Below are positions 54,728 through 64,000 of a stretch of 64,000 nucleotides of DNA, in pieces. The stretch's first letter is position 1, and the number at the start of each line of letters is the position of its first letter. The DNA lies in the NCBI RefSeq assembly GCF_020382885.2, contig NC_058508.1, positions 1,232,055-1,296,054 on the forward strand, written 5' to 3'. The DNA comes from Scatophagus argus (lineage: Eukaryota; Chordata; Actinopteri; Scatophagidae). The notes under the pieces are model-generated. The model did no database searches. It was not told the origin of the DNA and saw only the letters and a program-made list of their open reading frames with translations. Position numbers and translations under genes: made by a program.

Positions 54728-55112
54728 CAACCCCTGGCAAAAAATATGGAATCACCAGTCTTTGATGAGCACTCAGTCAAACATTTTATTCTGTAGATCA
54801 AACTCACATCAAAAATATGAAGCAATAATGAGATCATTCAAAACCTCAACATTAAGTGATTCCAAATTTATTTCCTCAGAATTGAGTGATTCCATATTTC
54901 TTTCCAAGCACTTGCTCTATAAAAGTAACATTTACTGACTACCACAGTGATTTTTGTTCATTTCTTTTAGTGTTTCTGAATGGCAAGGAGCTGCACTTTT
55001 GAATGATCTCATTATTGCTTCATATTTTTGATGTGAGTTTGATCTACAGAATAAAATGTTTGACTGAGTGCTCATCAAAGACTGGTGATTCCATATTTTT
55101 TGCCAGGGGTTG
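54728..55112. mobile_element. Tc1 fold-back derivative (copy B)
   Basis: 385 bp at exactly the same TA site as the full Tc1 of copy A. The left 116 bp match the left end of that element. From 54,844 on, the sequence matches the reverse complement of the left arm, including AACATTAAGTGATTCCAAAT, which in copy A occurs only in the left arm (complement at about 12,195-12,228). The transposase is gone and the remnant is almost a perfect hairpin. Confidence 0.9.
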
Positions 55113-55659
55113 TACATCAGTTTGACTGTGCACCTGGGTTGTTTGCGCCTCCGACGTCATCACGTGGACAAACGCGCTCCACCACGAATCGGAATCCACA
55201 CATCGCGCCGGGCTACATCACCGAGCGGTCACGGCCACGCATATTAGCACCAGAGAACCTGACTGATCATCCTACTGGCGAGGCAAATTCATAATAAAAG
55301 GTTTGTGCACACTACATATCTAATTCACATTGTCTGTGTTGCGTTACTAATTAAAGTAGTACGTTATCTTTATATTGTCCAGGCTAGTTGGTTGGTTTGG
55401 CTAACAACGTAGCAAAGATACTTTACGTAGCTAGCCATTTAGCCGTTATCATGGAAGCACACACGGATATAAGTTACCTTTTCTGTTTGGTTTCGGCCAT
55501 TTACCGAATGAATTAATGAAACTAGTTCATAATGTCCATGGGCGTATGGTCATGTTTATTTTGAGTTCGCCAGCTAGCCAGCTGGTTCGCTAACGTTAGC
55601 TAGCAGGCTAATATGCCAGCTAGTTAGTTTGCTAGCTATCAGGTTGTTTGCAGTCACTG

Positions 55660-56392
55660 ACGCCCGAAACACATTACAGGCGTCTAAGAAGCGTGGCGTG
55701 AGCGTCACGTCTTGCTTTTCATTTCGGCGTCCATGTTAACGGGTTGTGTGTCCGACACACGCTTGTGAGCCACAGCAGTTCAGCGACACTCACGCCACGC
55801 TTCTGAGACGCCTGTAACGGTGCTAATACAAGGACGCGAATTCAGCACGCTAGCGACTCGCTTGCCTGCGTCTGATTAGCATATCTTTGAGCCGAGCTCT
55901 ACTTTCCCGCCCGCCGCGCGCTAGCCTCGCTTGTCTACGTCATTGGCTACCTCTTCCTGGTCGCTTCCCAACTGAAAGCAATGGAACGCCTCGCCTCCCC
56001 CGCGTAGTTCGCTTGCATGTAAAACAGGCCAGAGAAGAACTTTCAACAGGCTAATCAGACGCGTTGTTCGCGAAGTGGTAGCCAATGGGAGAGCTTTCAA
56101 ATGACGGTTACCTCGTGGTGTCAAGTTACAACATTGTACTGGTAGGTAAACATTTGACAGCAGAGCCATGTGTGTGCATAAAACCGTGAATGAGAACATG
56201 TAAACGTCGGGAGGAAATACACGAGGATTCATTCAGCCCTTTTCGATAACTATTAAACTGGACAAACAAAACTTGATTTCGATGGTAACGTTTCTCGACA
56301 CGCCTATTCCCCGCCTGCCCAAAGCGGGCAAGCGAGTCGCTAGCGTGCTGAATTCGCGTCCTTGTATTAGCACCGTAATGTGTTTCGGGCGT
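55660..56392. mobile_element. MITE with long inverted repeats and nested MITE (copy B)
   Basis: Counterpart of 14,244-15,040 without the 65-bp AT-rich insert, so the left arm reads GGTGCTAATACAAGGACGCG without a break and pairs with the right arm. The nested small MITE is present. Confidence 0.8.
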
Positions 56393-57557
56393 GATTCTGA
56401 TGACGCGCTAGGGCCAGATGGAGGGAAAGAAGTGAAAAGCGAAAGGGAGGAGATGGAAGAAAACTGAACTACCAGGACGCAAACGTTTTATTTCTCTGAC
56501 GTTTTCACATCACAAACGATGAACAGCAGCAATAAAACACGTCTTGTAGGCAAAATATGTAGGCTGTTACATCACTTTAGTGTAGGGCGGCTGCTGTCAA
56601 AAGTTTCATTTATAATTTTCACTGCAGCCTCCATTATTCTCGCCTGGGAAAGAGATCAAAATCCTAAGATATGAGTGGAAAGTATTGTTCCTGCACTCCA
56701 TATAACCTTTTTTTTTTTTTTTTTTTAACTCAAAGTAGCTTAACCATGTCATGTGATATGCTAAATTTGAGAAGAAAAATGACTGCACAGTCTTTTCTCT
56801 CCATGCCTTATGCGAATCTATAAGCTTATTCTGTATATTAATTGTTAAAAAATGAAAATGAATGAATGGAAATTAAATGTGTCTTATCATTAAAAAAATA
56901 GAATTAAAATAGCAGGTATAACAGATTATGACGGAATTTTTACGACCCTGTCCGTCAAAATGACATAAACATAGCCACATAAGTTAGGTTACCTTTGACA
57001 AAGTGGTCACTGGACACACAAGCATTATCTTACTCCACTCCTCCCGACTGCAGACGAAGGTTCACAAGCCATTTTGCCGGTGTTTTTCGATCAATTTCTT
57101 GCTTTTTTTCCCCCTTACAAACAACAACTTTCAGTACTTGATTAAAGCTCTTTGTGGTTTCTTAGTTTGATTGATTTTGAGCAACCATAAACAACGCAAA
57201 CCATCTGCATTTTTAGAGTTTATGATAGTGCTTTCCTGTGTAAAAAATCACAACGCAGTGACGTGATGCCATGTGCCAACAGGCAAATTCAACCTGGGCA
57301 TATGGTTTCCTAATATAAAGTTAATCCAATTTACATGTATGCAATTTGTCACTTAAATTGTATAGGGAGAGAGAGGAATTGGTTTGTGATGCTAAATAAA
57401 ATGACTCTGTTCACTGTTCACCCACTAACAAGCTTGTTATCTTCACATTGGATTACATTGTACTGCTTGTCTGCATCACTTTTGGTATGGTGATACCTGA
57501 ATAGTTAATACAGTAGCAATTTTATTTTTGCTTAAGCTCTTTTTGTGTTTGTTTCAG
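56393..57557. other. Leader/intron region of SAM gene (copy B)
   Basis: Counterpart of 15,041-16,207; no further gene. Confidence 0.4.
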
Positions 57558-57561
57558 ACTA

Positions 57562-60500
57562 ATGGACAGCTTTGTCATTGACACTTTGACAGAGTGGCAG
57601 CTGACAGACTTTATAGAAAGATTTAAAGGTAAGAAATATATATTTTTTCCCCACCCACAGCATATCAATTCTGCATTGCTACTCATAGTGATAATTTGGA
57701 TAGTCATGGAGTTGACTACATTCTTTTTTTTGTATACTAATATAATTTCCTCTATTTTTCAATAGCTTCCATGTAATGTGTCAAAGTGACTCTAATAAAT
57801 GAATAGGGCACATGTCTTTTGTAGGCTTTCAGTGCTTCATTCTATTTTGTAATAATACATGATGGAATATGCATGTTTATTACTATAGCTTCCTATAGCT
57901 TCCGTGTAATTAGCCATACATTTTTGTTTTCTTCTCCTATGTTGTAAAAACAAAGATGTCTTTGTGTTTTCTATTTTTATCTTTCAGAGGAGGAGATTGA
58001 TGAGGAGAGTTTTCGTCTTTTAGATGAGGCTACCATCAACCAGTTGATCCCAAGAGCTGGCCCTAGGCTCAAGTTCCTCAAACAATTTAGAGGACTTGTA
58101 CGTAGTTAAGATCAATGGGGACGTGAGAGGCTCAATTCTTCAGTTTTCCACACACTATTATTATTTCTATTTACTGTTTAATTGTTTCTTTTGCAAGATG
58201 GCGTATACTTGCTTTAAGTGTAAAAGGCAAATTTCAGGGGGTGTCAAGAGTCTTTTTATGCATTTACGTGCAGTACACTGTATAAACTCAGCATCAACAC
58301 ATTTCCAGTGTAGTGAAAGTGGTTGCGGTAGGACATTTTCTTACATGTGGTCTTTTAAAAGACACTTGGAAAAGGAGCATGAAGTTGAACTCTTACTCTC
58401 TTACTCATACTCTTGATGACCCCTTGGAAGGTCCAGCCCCACCTGTTGATGTACTGAATGTTGAAATGTTGAATGCTGAAATGGAGCCAGCACAGGGAGA
58501 TGAGGAAGTTGAGGATTGGGATGAACTAGAGCCAGAGGGCATTACCAATCGGGTGGCCCTCTTTTTAGCCCACCTTAGATCCAAATATTCTATGACCTAC
58601 TCAAACTTAAACTTTGTGGTCCAGCATACCTCCAGTTTAATTACCGATATTGTCAGCAGACTGCAGTCAAAGACTATGTCTTTATTTCGTCAGTTTGGTC
58701 GTGATCAAAGCCAAGAGGTAGAAGAGCTTGGGGTGGAGTTCTCAGAAGCAGCTGAGCCTTTCAAAGGAATGGAGACAGATTATAAGCAGATGCAGTATTT
58801 TGCCAAATCTGGTCACTTCATTCAGCCAGTTGAGGAGCTTTTGTCATGGGTTTCTTATGTTCAGCCAAGAGCCTCTGCCACTGGCATTGTCCGGCAAGTT
58901 GGAATTCCTGATTCATATCACCGTATTCCGTTGAAGAGCCTTTTGACCAAGATTCTTGAAATTCCCGGGATTTTACAGGCCATGCTGGAATGGCAGCGCT
59001 GAGAGGGTGCAATTCAGGATGTTTTTGATGGGGAGTTTTGCAAAACACATCCATTGTTCCAGAACGAGGTTTCAATCCCACTTGTGATTTACCAAGATGA
59101 TTGTGAGATAGTAAATCCGCTTGGTTCTAAGACTGGGATTCACAAGTTAGGACTTATTTATTTCATCTTGATGAGCTTGCCACCAGACCTGCTGTCAAGT
59201 TTGCAGTCACATTTCCTTTTGGCAGTGTACAAATCCGATGACGCAGCGACCTATGGCCTTGATGCAATCCTGCACCCTATTGTGGAAGAGATCAGGTGTC
59301 TAGAGAGCGATGGCATCCTTGTTAATATCCCCAACTATCAAGGTGTTGTCAAGTTCACAGTGGTCCAGGTAGTTGGAGATAATTTGGGCTTGCATAGCGT
59401 TCTTGGCTATATTGAAAGCTTCAGTGGAAATTATGTGTGTCGGTTCTGCAAAGCAGACAAAGGGGTGGTGCGGTCTCTGACACTGGAAGATCCTGCACTA
59501 TTGCGTGATCGCAATAGTTATGAGGCAGATTTGCGTACAGCTGACTCCTCCCAGACAGGCCTGAAAAGAGGCAGTGTCTTCAACAACTTGTCTTTTTATC
59601 ATGTATCAGACAATGTGGCAGTTGACATCATGCATGATGTACTGGAAGGGGTGGGGCCCTATGAAGTCCAACTTGTGTTGAATTCGCTAATCGAGCAAAA
59701 GCATCTCACATTAGAAAAGCTCAATTACAGAATAACAAGCTTTGACTATGGATTTTGTGATAAGAGTAACAAACCTTCTGTCATAAGCAAGAGTGATCTC
59801 AGAAACCCTGAGGGCTCCATGCGGCAGTCAGCATCTCAAATGTGGTGCCTACTGAGGTTGCTGCCGACAATGATTGGTGACCTTATACCTATGGATAACA
59901 AGCATTGGGAACTCCTACTCCTCCTACTCTTGTGCATGGAGTTCATCTTTTCTCCTTCGCTTACTGTAGCAGCAACACTGTACTTAAGCAAAATCATTGA
60001 AGAGCATCACTCTCTCTTCCTGGAACTCTATCCTCACCTACATTTACGGCCAAAGCATCACTTCATGCTCCATTACCCAGGAGTCATTCAAAAACTCGGA
60101 CCGTTGAGGCAGTTCTGGGCAATGAGATTTGAAGCTCGACATGCATTTTTCAAACAGGTTAGCCATGTAACTTGCAACTTCAGAAACATTTGTAAAACCA
60201 TGGCATTTCGCCATCAGATGATGCAGTGCTACCATTTCATGTGTGGAAAACACAATACAGAAGTTGGTCCAGGGCACAGTACATTTCTGGCCAACATTGA
60301 GGGATTTAAAGAGATCCAAAGTGGTCTAGAAGGTATTCCTCTTTTTAGTGAGCTGTATGTGCCAGCCTGGGTTACATTTAAGGGAACTGAATATAGAGCA
60401 GGCATGACTGTATTCCTGTCCTATGATCCATATGGAGAGCCTCAGTTTGGTCTCATACAATCAGTTTTACTACTGGAGCAAACGTCACATATACCAACAA

Positions 60501-63360
60501 TAAACTTGTTGTAAAGAAGTGGGAAACACAGTGGTTTGACAGGCATTTATTTGCATACAGTGTGATTCCCACTCAAGTTTTGGCAGCTGTAGATGTGAGA
60601 GAGCTGCTTGATCACCATCCCCTCCATGCAGCCAAGTCATACAGAGAGAATGATGACTGTTTATACATTTCCCTGCGCTGTAGACTTTTTTAGATAATCA
60701 GCTGACTGCCACCAGGTGTGTTTGTGTGTGTATATGTATGTATGTATGACACTTGCAAATAGTATTTTGACAGGTTTTTATATGTTGAAAAGGCCTTGCT
60801 TAACATTGTCCCTCATATTAGTTTAGTTATTAGCCATACATGCTGCGTTGCCATTGCTTGAGGATGATCAGTATTTGACTACCGGGATGGCAAGAACTAC
60901 TGGACTTCTGGGATGAGATGATGTTATGGGACTACTGGGATGTTAATTAAATGACTACTGGGATGTGAGAAGTTGTACTGTAAGTATTTTTGGTTTAATC
61001 ACATAATGTCTATATGCTCTATATACAGTCTTCGTCACTGCCACTGTTATGTTTTAGAAGTCACATTTTTTAAAGACACCTGCATGGTCCAAGAAAGCAA
61101 ACTTGTCACCTTTTACACCTAAAAACAGGACACTTGGGTTAAGAATTTCTGAGCGGTTTTGTGTCTGAAACCATGTGCACCCTCTAAAAGTGTGCTGCAC
61201 CACTGTCCACATAGGTTTACAAATGTATTGTAACGAACGGCAGAGAGTGCACCCTACTGGTCTCGAACCGGGGTCCCCAAGCCGGCTTCCTAACCGCAAC
61301 ACCAATAGGGGCAGCTCAGCTTGGCGGAGTTGTTATTTATCCTCTTATACTGCCCCGTGTTAGCTACACTATAAATCCTTTGGCAGTGAGAATACCAGCC
61401 AGTACACATCTGTCACACCATGCATACTGTATGCAGTCCTCTGAGTCCACTAGTCTAGTATGGCAAAAACATGCACAGATTCATATATTGACCTCCACCC
61501 CATCTGTCACCTTGTTCACTATCCATCCAGGAGTTTACATACTGATGCACAGCCAACTATTCCAGGTGGCCGCTACTATTTATGATATTAACCTGGATTT
61601 TCTGTGTAGGTTGAACCTACTGTTGTACCTGCTATCCCAGCTACAAGCTCTGATGCCACATCAACTTCCACGCCTCCAACCCCCATGGAGGAACAAGCAG
61701 CAGCTGTGGTACCAGTGAATCAGCTGATACAGACGATACACATCATTCCACAGTTTGTAAGTTCCACATTTAAGACTTGGGTGTCACTTTATTTAATCAA
61801 CACTAGGCTGGGTAATTAATCAAACCAAAATCTAGAAACTAAACTGAATTTATCTTGTGTATGTTGATTGATCAAGTTTTTTTTTCTTTAATCAGCAAGT
61901 CCACCTGGATAAGAAATAGTAATTTTCTTATCAAATAAATTTATTTGATTAGCCTTTTAAGTCCCCTGCTTGTTTTGCAGGAGTCCATATCTTCACTGAA
62001 AATAGCTGATGTTAATTCACAATGCATTGCATTTCAATTCTTTGAGCTTTTAGATCAGCTAATTTCTAATTTCTTAAGCCCTATGTATGAGTGAAAACTC
62101 TCTACAAGCTCACAACACATTGTGGTGCACTATGAGCTAATATTCATTCATTAATTGTAATGGAGGCAGTATTTTGAAATACTGGTGATATTGATTTGAA
62201 TTCATATCATCCTTCCATAAATAAATAAATAAAATCTTCAATGTTGTCTCTTCTTGCAATTTTCTCAGGATGTTCGGCAGATTCTTACAGGCTTACCTGA
62301 TGGCAAGCAAATTGTTGAGAGCCTTGATGATGATGATGTCATCACAACTAGCCAGAGATGTCTCCTCGTCCGTATCCTGGTGTCGCACCTCATTGAGAAG
62401 TTTGGAGAGAAGTACTTAAACATATATTTTTTTTAATTTATTGTTTTATGTTGAATAGGGTTCCTGTTAAATATGGCAACATTCTCAAAATAAAATAATA
62501 ACATGTAGTTTTTGAGGTCTGACATTGACCTAGATTTGCTAGGAAGAACCAACACCTTGGCGACTTTTCCAACTGCTACAGCTATTTTCTTGGGATATGA
62601 CATGTTTCAGCATTATTTTAAAGGGGTAGTTTGAATTTCAGGACATAAAGAAAGATGTATGAAATTCTCACTGTCAATATAGTTGATGCGAAGGTATTAA
62701 TTAATAACCTGAGTCCTTTGTTCAAAGGTTTGATTTGGCTGGTTTACATTTACTCCACAAAACTCATTGGATTTGTATTGTTGACTTATTTTTTCTTAAA
62801 AATGCTGTCAATAGGCATACTTTTATGTTTTTGCTATGCAACTTATCAATGTGCCTCTACTGTTGCCTGCCTGTGGGTGACCGCAGCACAACCTGTCCTT
62901 ATGCAAGCTTTTGCATGTACATCGCATTGATAAAAGTTGCACAGCAAATACAGAAAATAGTGCCCAGTTGATGGACACAGCTGTTTTATAAAAGAAATAA
63001 ATCAACATTACAACCACAATTAGTTTTGTGGAGTAATGTTTTTTTAATTTATTTGTTCCAGCCAACTCACAGGAACTACTTGATATGAATCATAACCAAA
63101 AACTCTCAGGTTCAAAGTTTTGAACACGAGAGTTTTGGGTTATAAAGTAATCCCTTCGCATTGCTAATATTAAATGTAAGTATTTCATACATCTTTATGT
63201 CCTACAATCCAAACCATCCATGTAAATCTAGTTTTCACTTTTTACCTGTGTGATGTGTTTTTTTCTGTTTTACAGTCCTACGACAGAGACCAAAAAGGCC
63301 CTGGCATTGGGTTTGGTTCAGTCATTTCCCAGTTTGAAAGACTCATCAAGCAGTGGCAGT
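57562..63360 (+). CDS. SAM-domain gene (SAMD3-like), copy B, 3' exons outside window
   Basis: Visible coding exons: 57,562-57,628; 57,988-58,097; 61,610-61,756; 62,269-62,411; 63,276-63,360. Phases agree and every visible splice site is intact, including the GTGAGT donor at 63,361 and the exon that copy A lost to a LINE (DDDDVITTSQRCLLVRILVS, HLIEKFGE). One replacement is visible in the SAM domain (PRAGPRLKF here, PRAGPMLKF in A). The remaining exons should lie beyond a LINE inserted in the following intron at 63,417. A SAM domain implies protein-protein contact or oligomerisation; the role is otherwise unknown. If the unit is a CACTA element, this would be its accessory protein. Confidence 0.8.
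58198..60514 (+). pseudogene. C2H2 zinc-finger, Tnp2-like transposase, copy B, frame broken
   Basis: The start codon is intact (ATG at 58,198, MAYTCFKCKRQISGG). About 16 extra bases, a CTCTTACT-type expansion near 58,389-58,406, shift the frame after KRHLEKEHEVE. Further on, a TGA replaces a Gly codon after MLEWQR (59,000-59,002), and three bases are missing just beyond. From 59,054 to 60,514 the frame is open and almost identical to copy A, including CRFCKADKG, DIMHDVLEGV and the HHFMLHYPG block. Copy A shows the reverse pattern, with an intact frame and a lost start. Confidence 0.65.
60452..60692 (+). other. Shifted-frame C-terminal part of the Tnp2-like protein (copy B)
   Basis: Counterpart of 19,089-19,329: the frame KLVVKKWETQWFDRHLFAY onward to ISLRCRLF is conserved, apart from Lys for Glu and Asn for Asp in two places. 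Confidence 0.45.
60693..61609. other. SAM-gene intron (copy B)
   Basis: Counterpart of 19,330-20,246, with the same TG/TATG repeat and GACTACTGGGATG-type phrases. Confidence 0.4.
62126..62130 (+). other. Empty target site of the BEL element (copy B)
   Basis: A single TGCAC within GTGGTGCACTATGAGC, the sequence duplicated around the BEL element in copy A. Confidence 0.95.
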
Positions 63361-63416
63361 GTGAGTGTTTTTTGTTAAAGGTCATTGAGATATTTATTTG
63401 GGGGTGTCATGATTCT

Positions 63417-64000
63417 GAGTTTTCTGACTTCTTATCTAGTTTAGTGCTCAGCACAGATAAAGTCATTATAGCAGGTGACTTCAACATTCATATGGATGTT
63501 GACTCTGACAGTCTTAAGACAGCCTTTAGTTCACTCTTAGATTCAATAGGTTTCCTTCAGATAGTGAATGAACCAACACACTGCCACAATCACACACTCG
63601 ATCTGGTTCTCACCTACTGGTCCTAGAAACTAAGAACCCTGTCAGTTGTCCCCTCAAAACCCTCTCCTTTCAGACCATTCGCTTGTAGTTTTTGAACTAA
63701 CTCTAGAAGACTTTACAGCACACAACAAAAAGGTCTATTACACCAGATGCCTCTCTGAAGATAGTGTAGACAGATTTAGGGATGCAATCCCATCACAGCT
63801 CCCCTCAGCTCCATGTACCAGTACAACAGACCGTACTGATTTAAACGTTACTCCTGCAGTAATTGATTCCTTTGTCAACAACACTGCAGCCACGTTGCAC
63901 ACAGTTTTAGATATGGTTGCCCCACTGAGAAAGAAGGTTAGAAATCATAGGAGGCTAGCTCCTTGGTATAATTCAAATTTACGAAAACTTAAACAAACAT
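63417..64000 (+). mobile_element. L2/CR1-type LINE, 5'-truncated in the endonuclease, runs off the window (copy B only)
   Basis: Starts abruptly after GTCATGATTCT, where copy A continues with CAAACAG. The translation gives the end of an AP-type endonuclease: KVIIAGDFNIHMDVDSDS, IVNEPTHCHNHTLDLVLTY. A stop and frame change follow near 63,626, then in another frame LSDHSLVVFELTLEDF and the start of the linker to RT (VAPLRKKVRNHRRLAPWYN). GDFNIH and SDHSLV are standard LINE endonuclease motifs. The disruption implies this copy could not encode a working protein. Reverse transcriptase should follow to the right. Confidence 0.88.

Larger units (their letters stand above)
39556..63416 (+). repeat. 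Copy B of the duplicated segment
   Basis: Base 39,556 aligns with base 1 and the match continues with sparse substitutions, small indels and the insertions listed separately. Checkpoints: 516 with 40,071; 3,337 with 42,893; 8,591 with 50,026; 11,961 with 54,727; 16,212 with 57,562; 20,767 with 62,130; 31,006 with 63,360. Direct orientation with a spacing of 39,555 bp at the left end indicates a tandem unit of that length. Confidence 0.95.

Overview
This window looks like teleost fish nuclear DNA. The evidence is spliced genes with GT-AG introns, a PIM-type serine/threonine kinase gene of the kind expanded in fishes, and a mixture of fish mobile elements: Tc1/mariner, CACTA/EnSpm-like, BEL/Pao, Gmr1-type Ty3/gypsy, Rex3/RTE and L2/CR1 LINEs, a tRNA-derived SINE and MITEs. 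All identifications come from reading the sequence; no database was searched.

The dominant structure is a direct, near-identical duplication. Copy A runs from base 1 to about 31,070. Copy B starts at 39,556 (matching base 1) and runs to about 63,416. Bases 31,070-39,555 are seen once, as expected for a tandem unit of about 39.6 kb: their partner would lie beyond the right edge and the start of copy A beyond the left edge. The copies differ by scattered substitutions and by lineage-specific insertions. Copy A alone has a solo LTR (3,633-4,656), an L2 LINE (5,893-7,535), a complete BEL retrotransposon (20,768-28,499) and a second L2 LINE (28,726-29,993). Copy B alone has a Gmr1-like gypsy element (42,894-47,601), a Rex3/RTE LINE with a 5' inversion (50,199-51,508) and a LINE that runs off the window (63,417 onward). 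A Tc1 element is full length in A and a fold-back remnant in B at the same TA site. A false duplication (two haplotypes assembled end to end) would look much the same and must be excluded.

The genes carried by the unit are: (1) a minus-strand eight-exon PIM-like kinase, complete at 37,016-40,071, with only exon 1 of the previous copy visible at 339-516; (2) a plus-strand SAM-domain gene (SAMD3-like) with at least ten phase-compatible exons from 16,212 to 34,484; (3) inside that gene's second intron, a plus-strand ORF of about 767 residues with two C2H2 zinc fingers and a Tnp2-like (CACTA transposase-like) region; (4) a small minus-strand two-exon gene (10,290-10,944); (5) remnants of an older gypsy gag-protease region and of several LINEs.

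The most interesting reading is that items 2 and 3 are not a host gene plus an intronic insertion but one large CACTA/EnSpm-type transposon. Related GGGTTA/TGACCCAGC-type repeats flank them (about 11,844-11,961 on the left; 34,741-35,145 on the right). The right end finishes in TTTTTAGTG, the complement of a CACTA terminus, and the transposase sits in an intron of the second gene, as tnpD sits in the first intron of tnpA in maize En/Spm. The two copies have decayed differently: A has lost the transposase start codon (ACG), a splice donor and the integrity of one SAM-gene exon; B keeps these but has a frameshift and a stop in the transposase.
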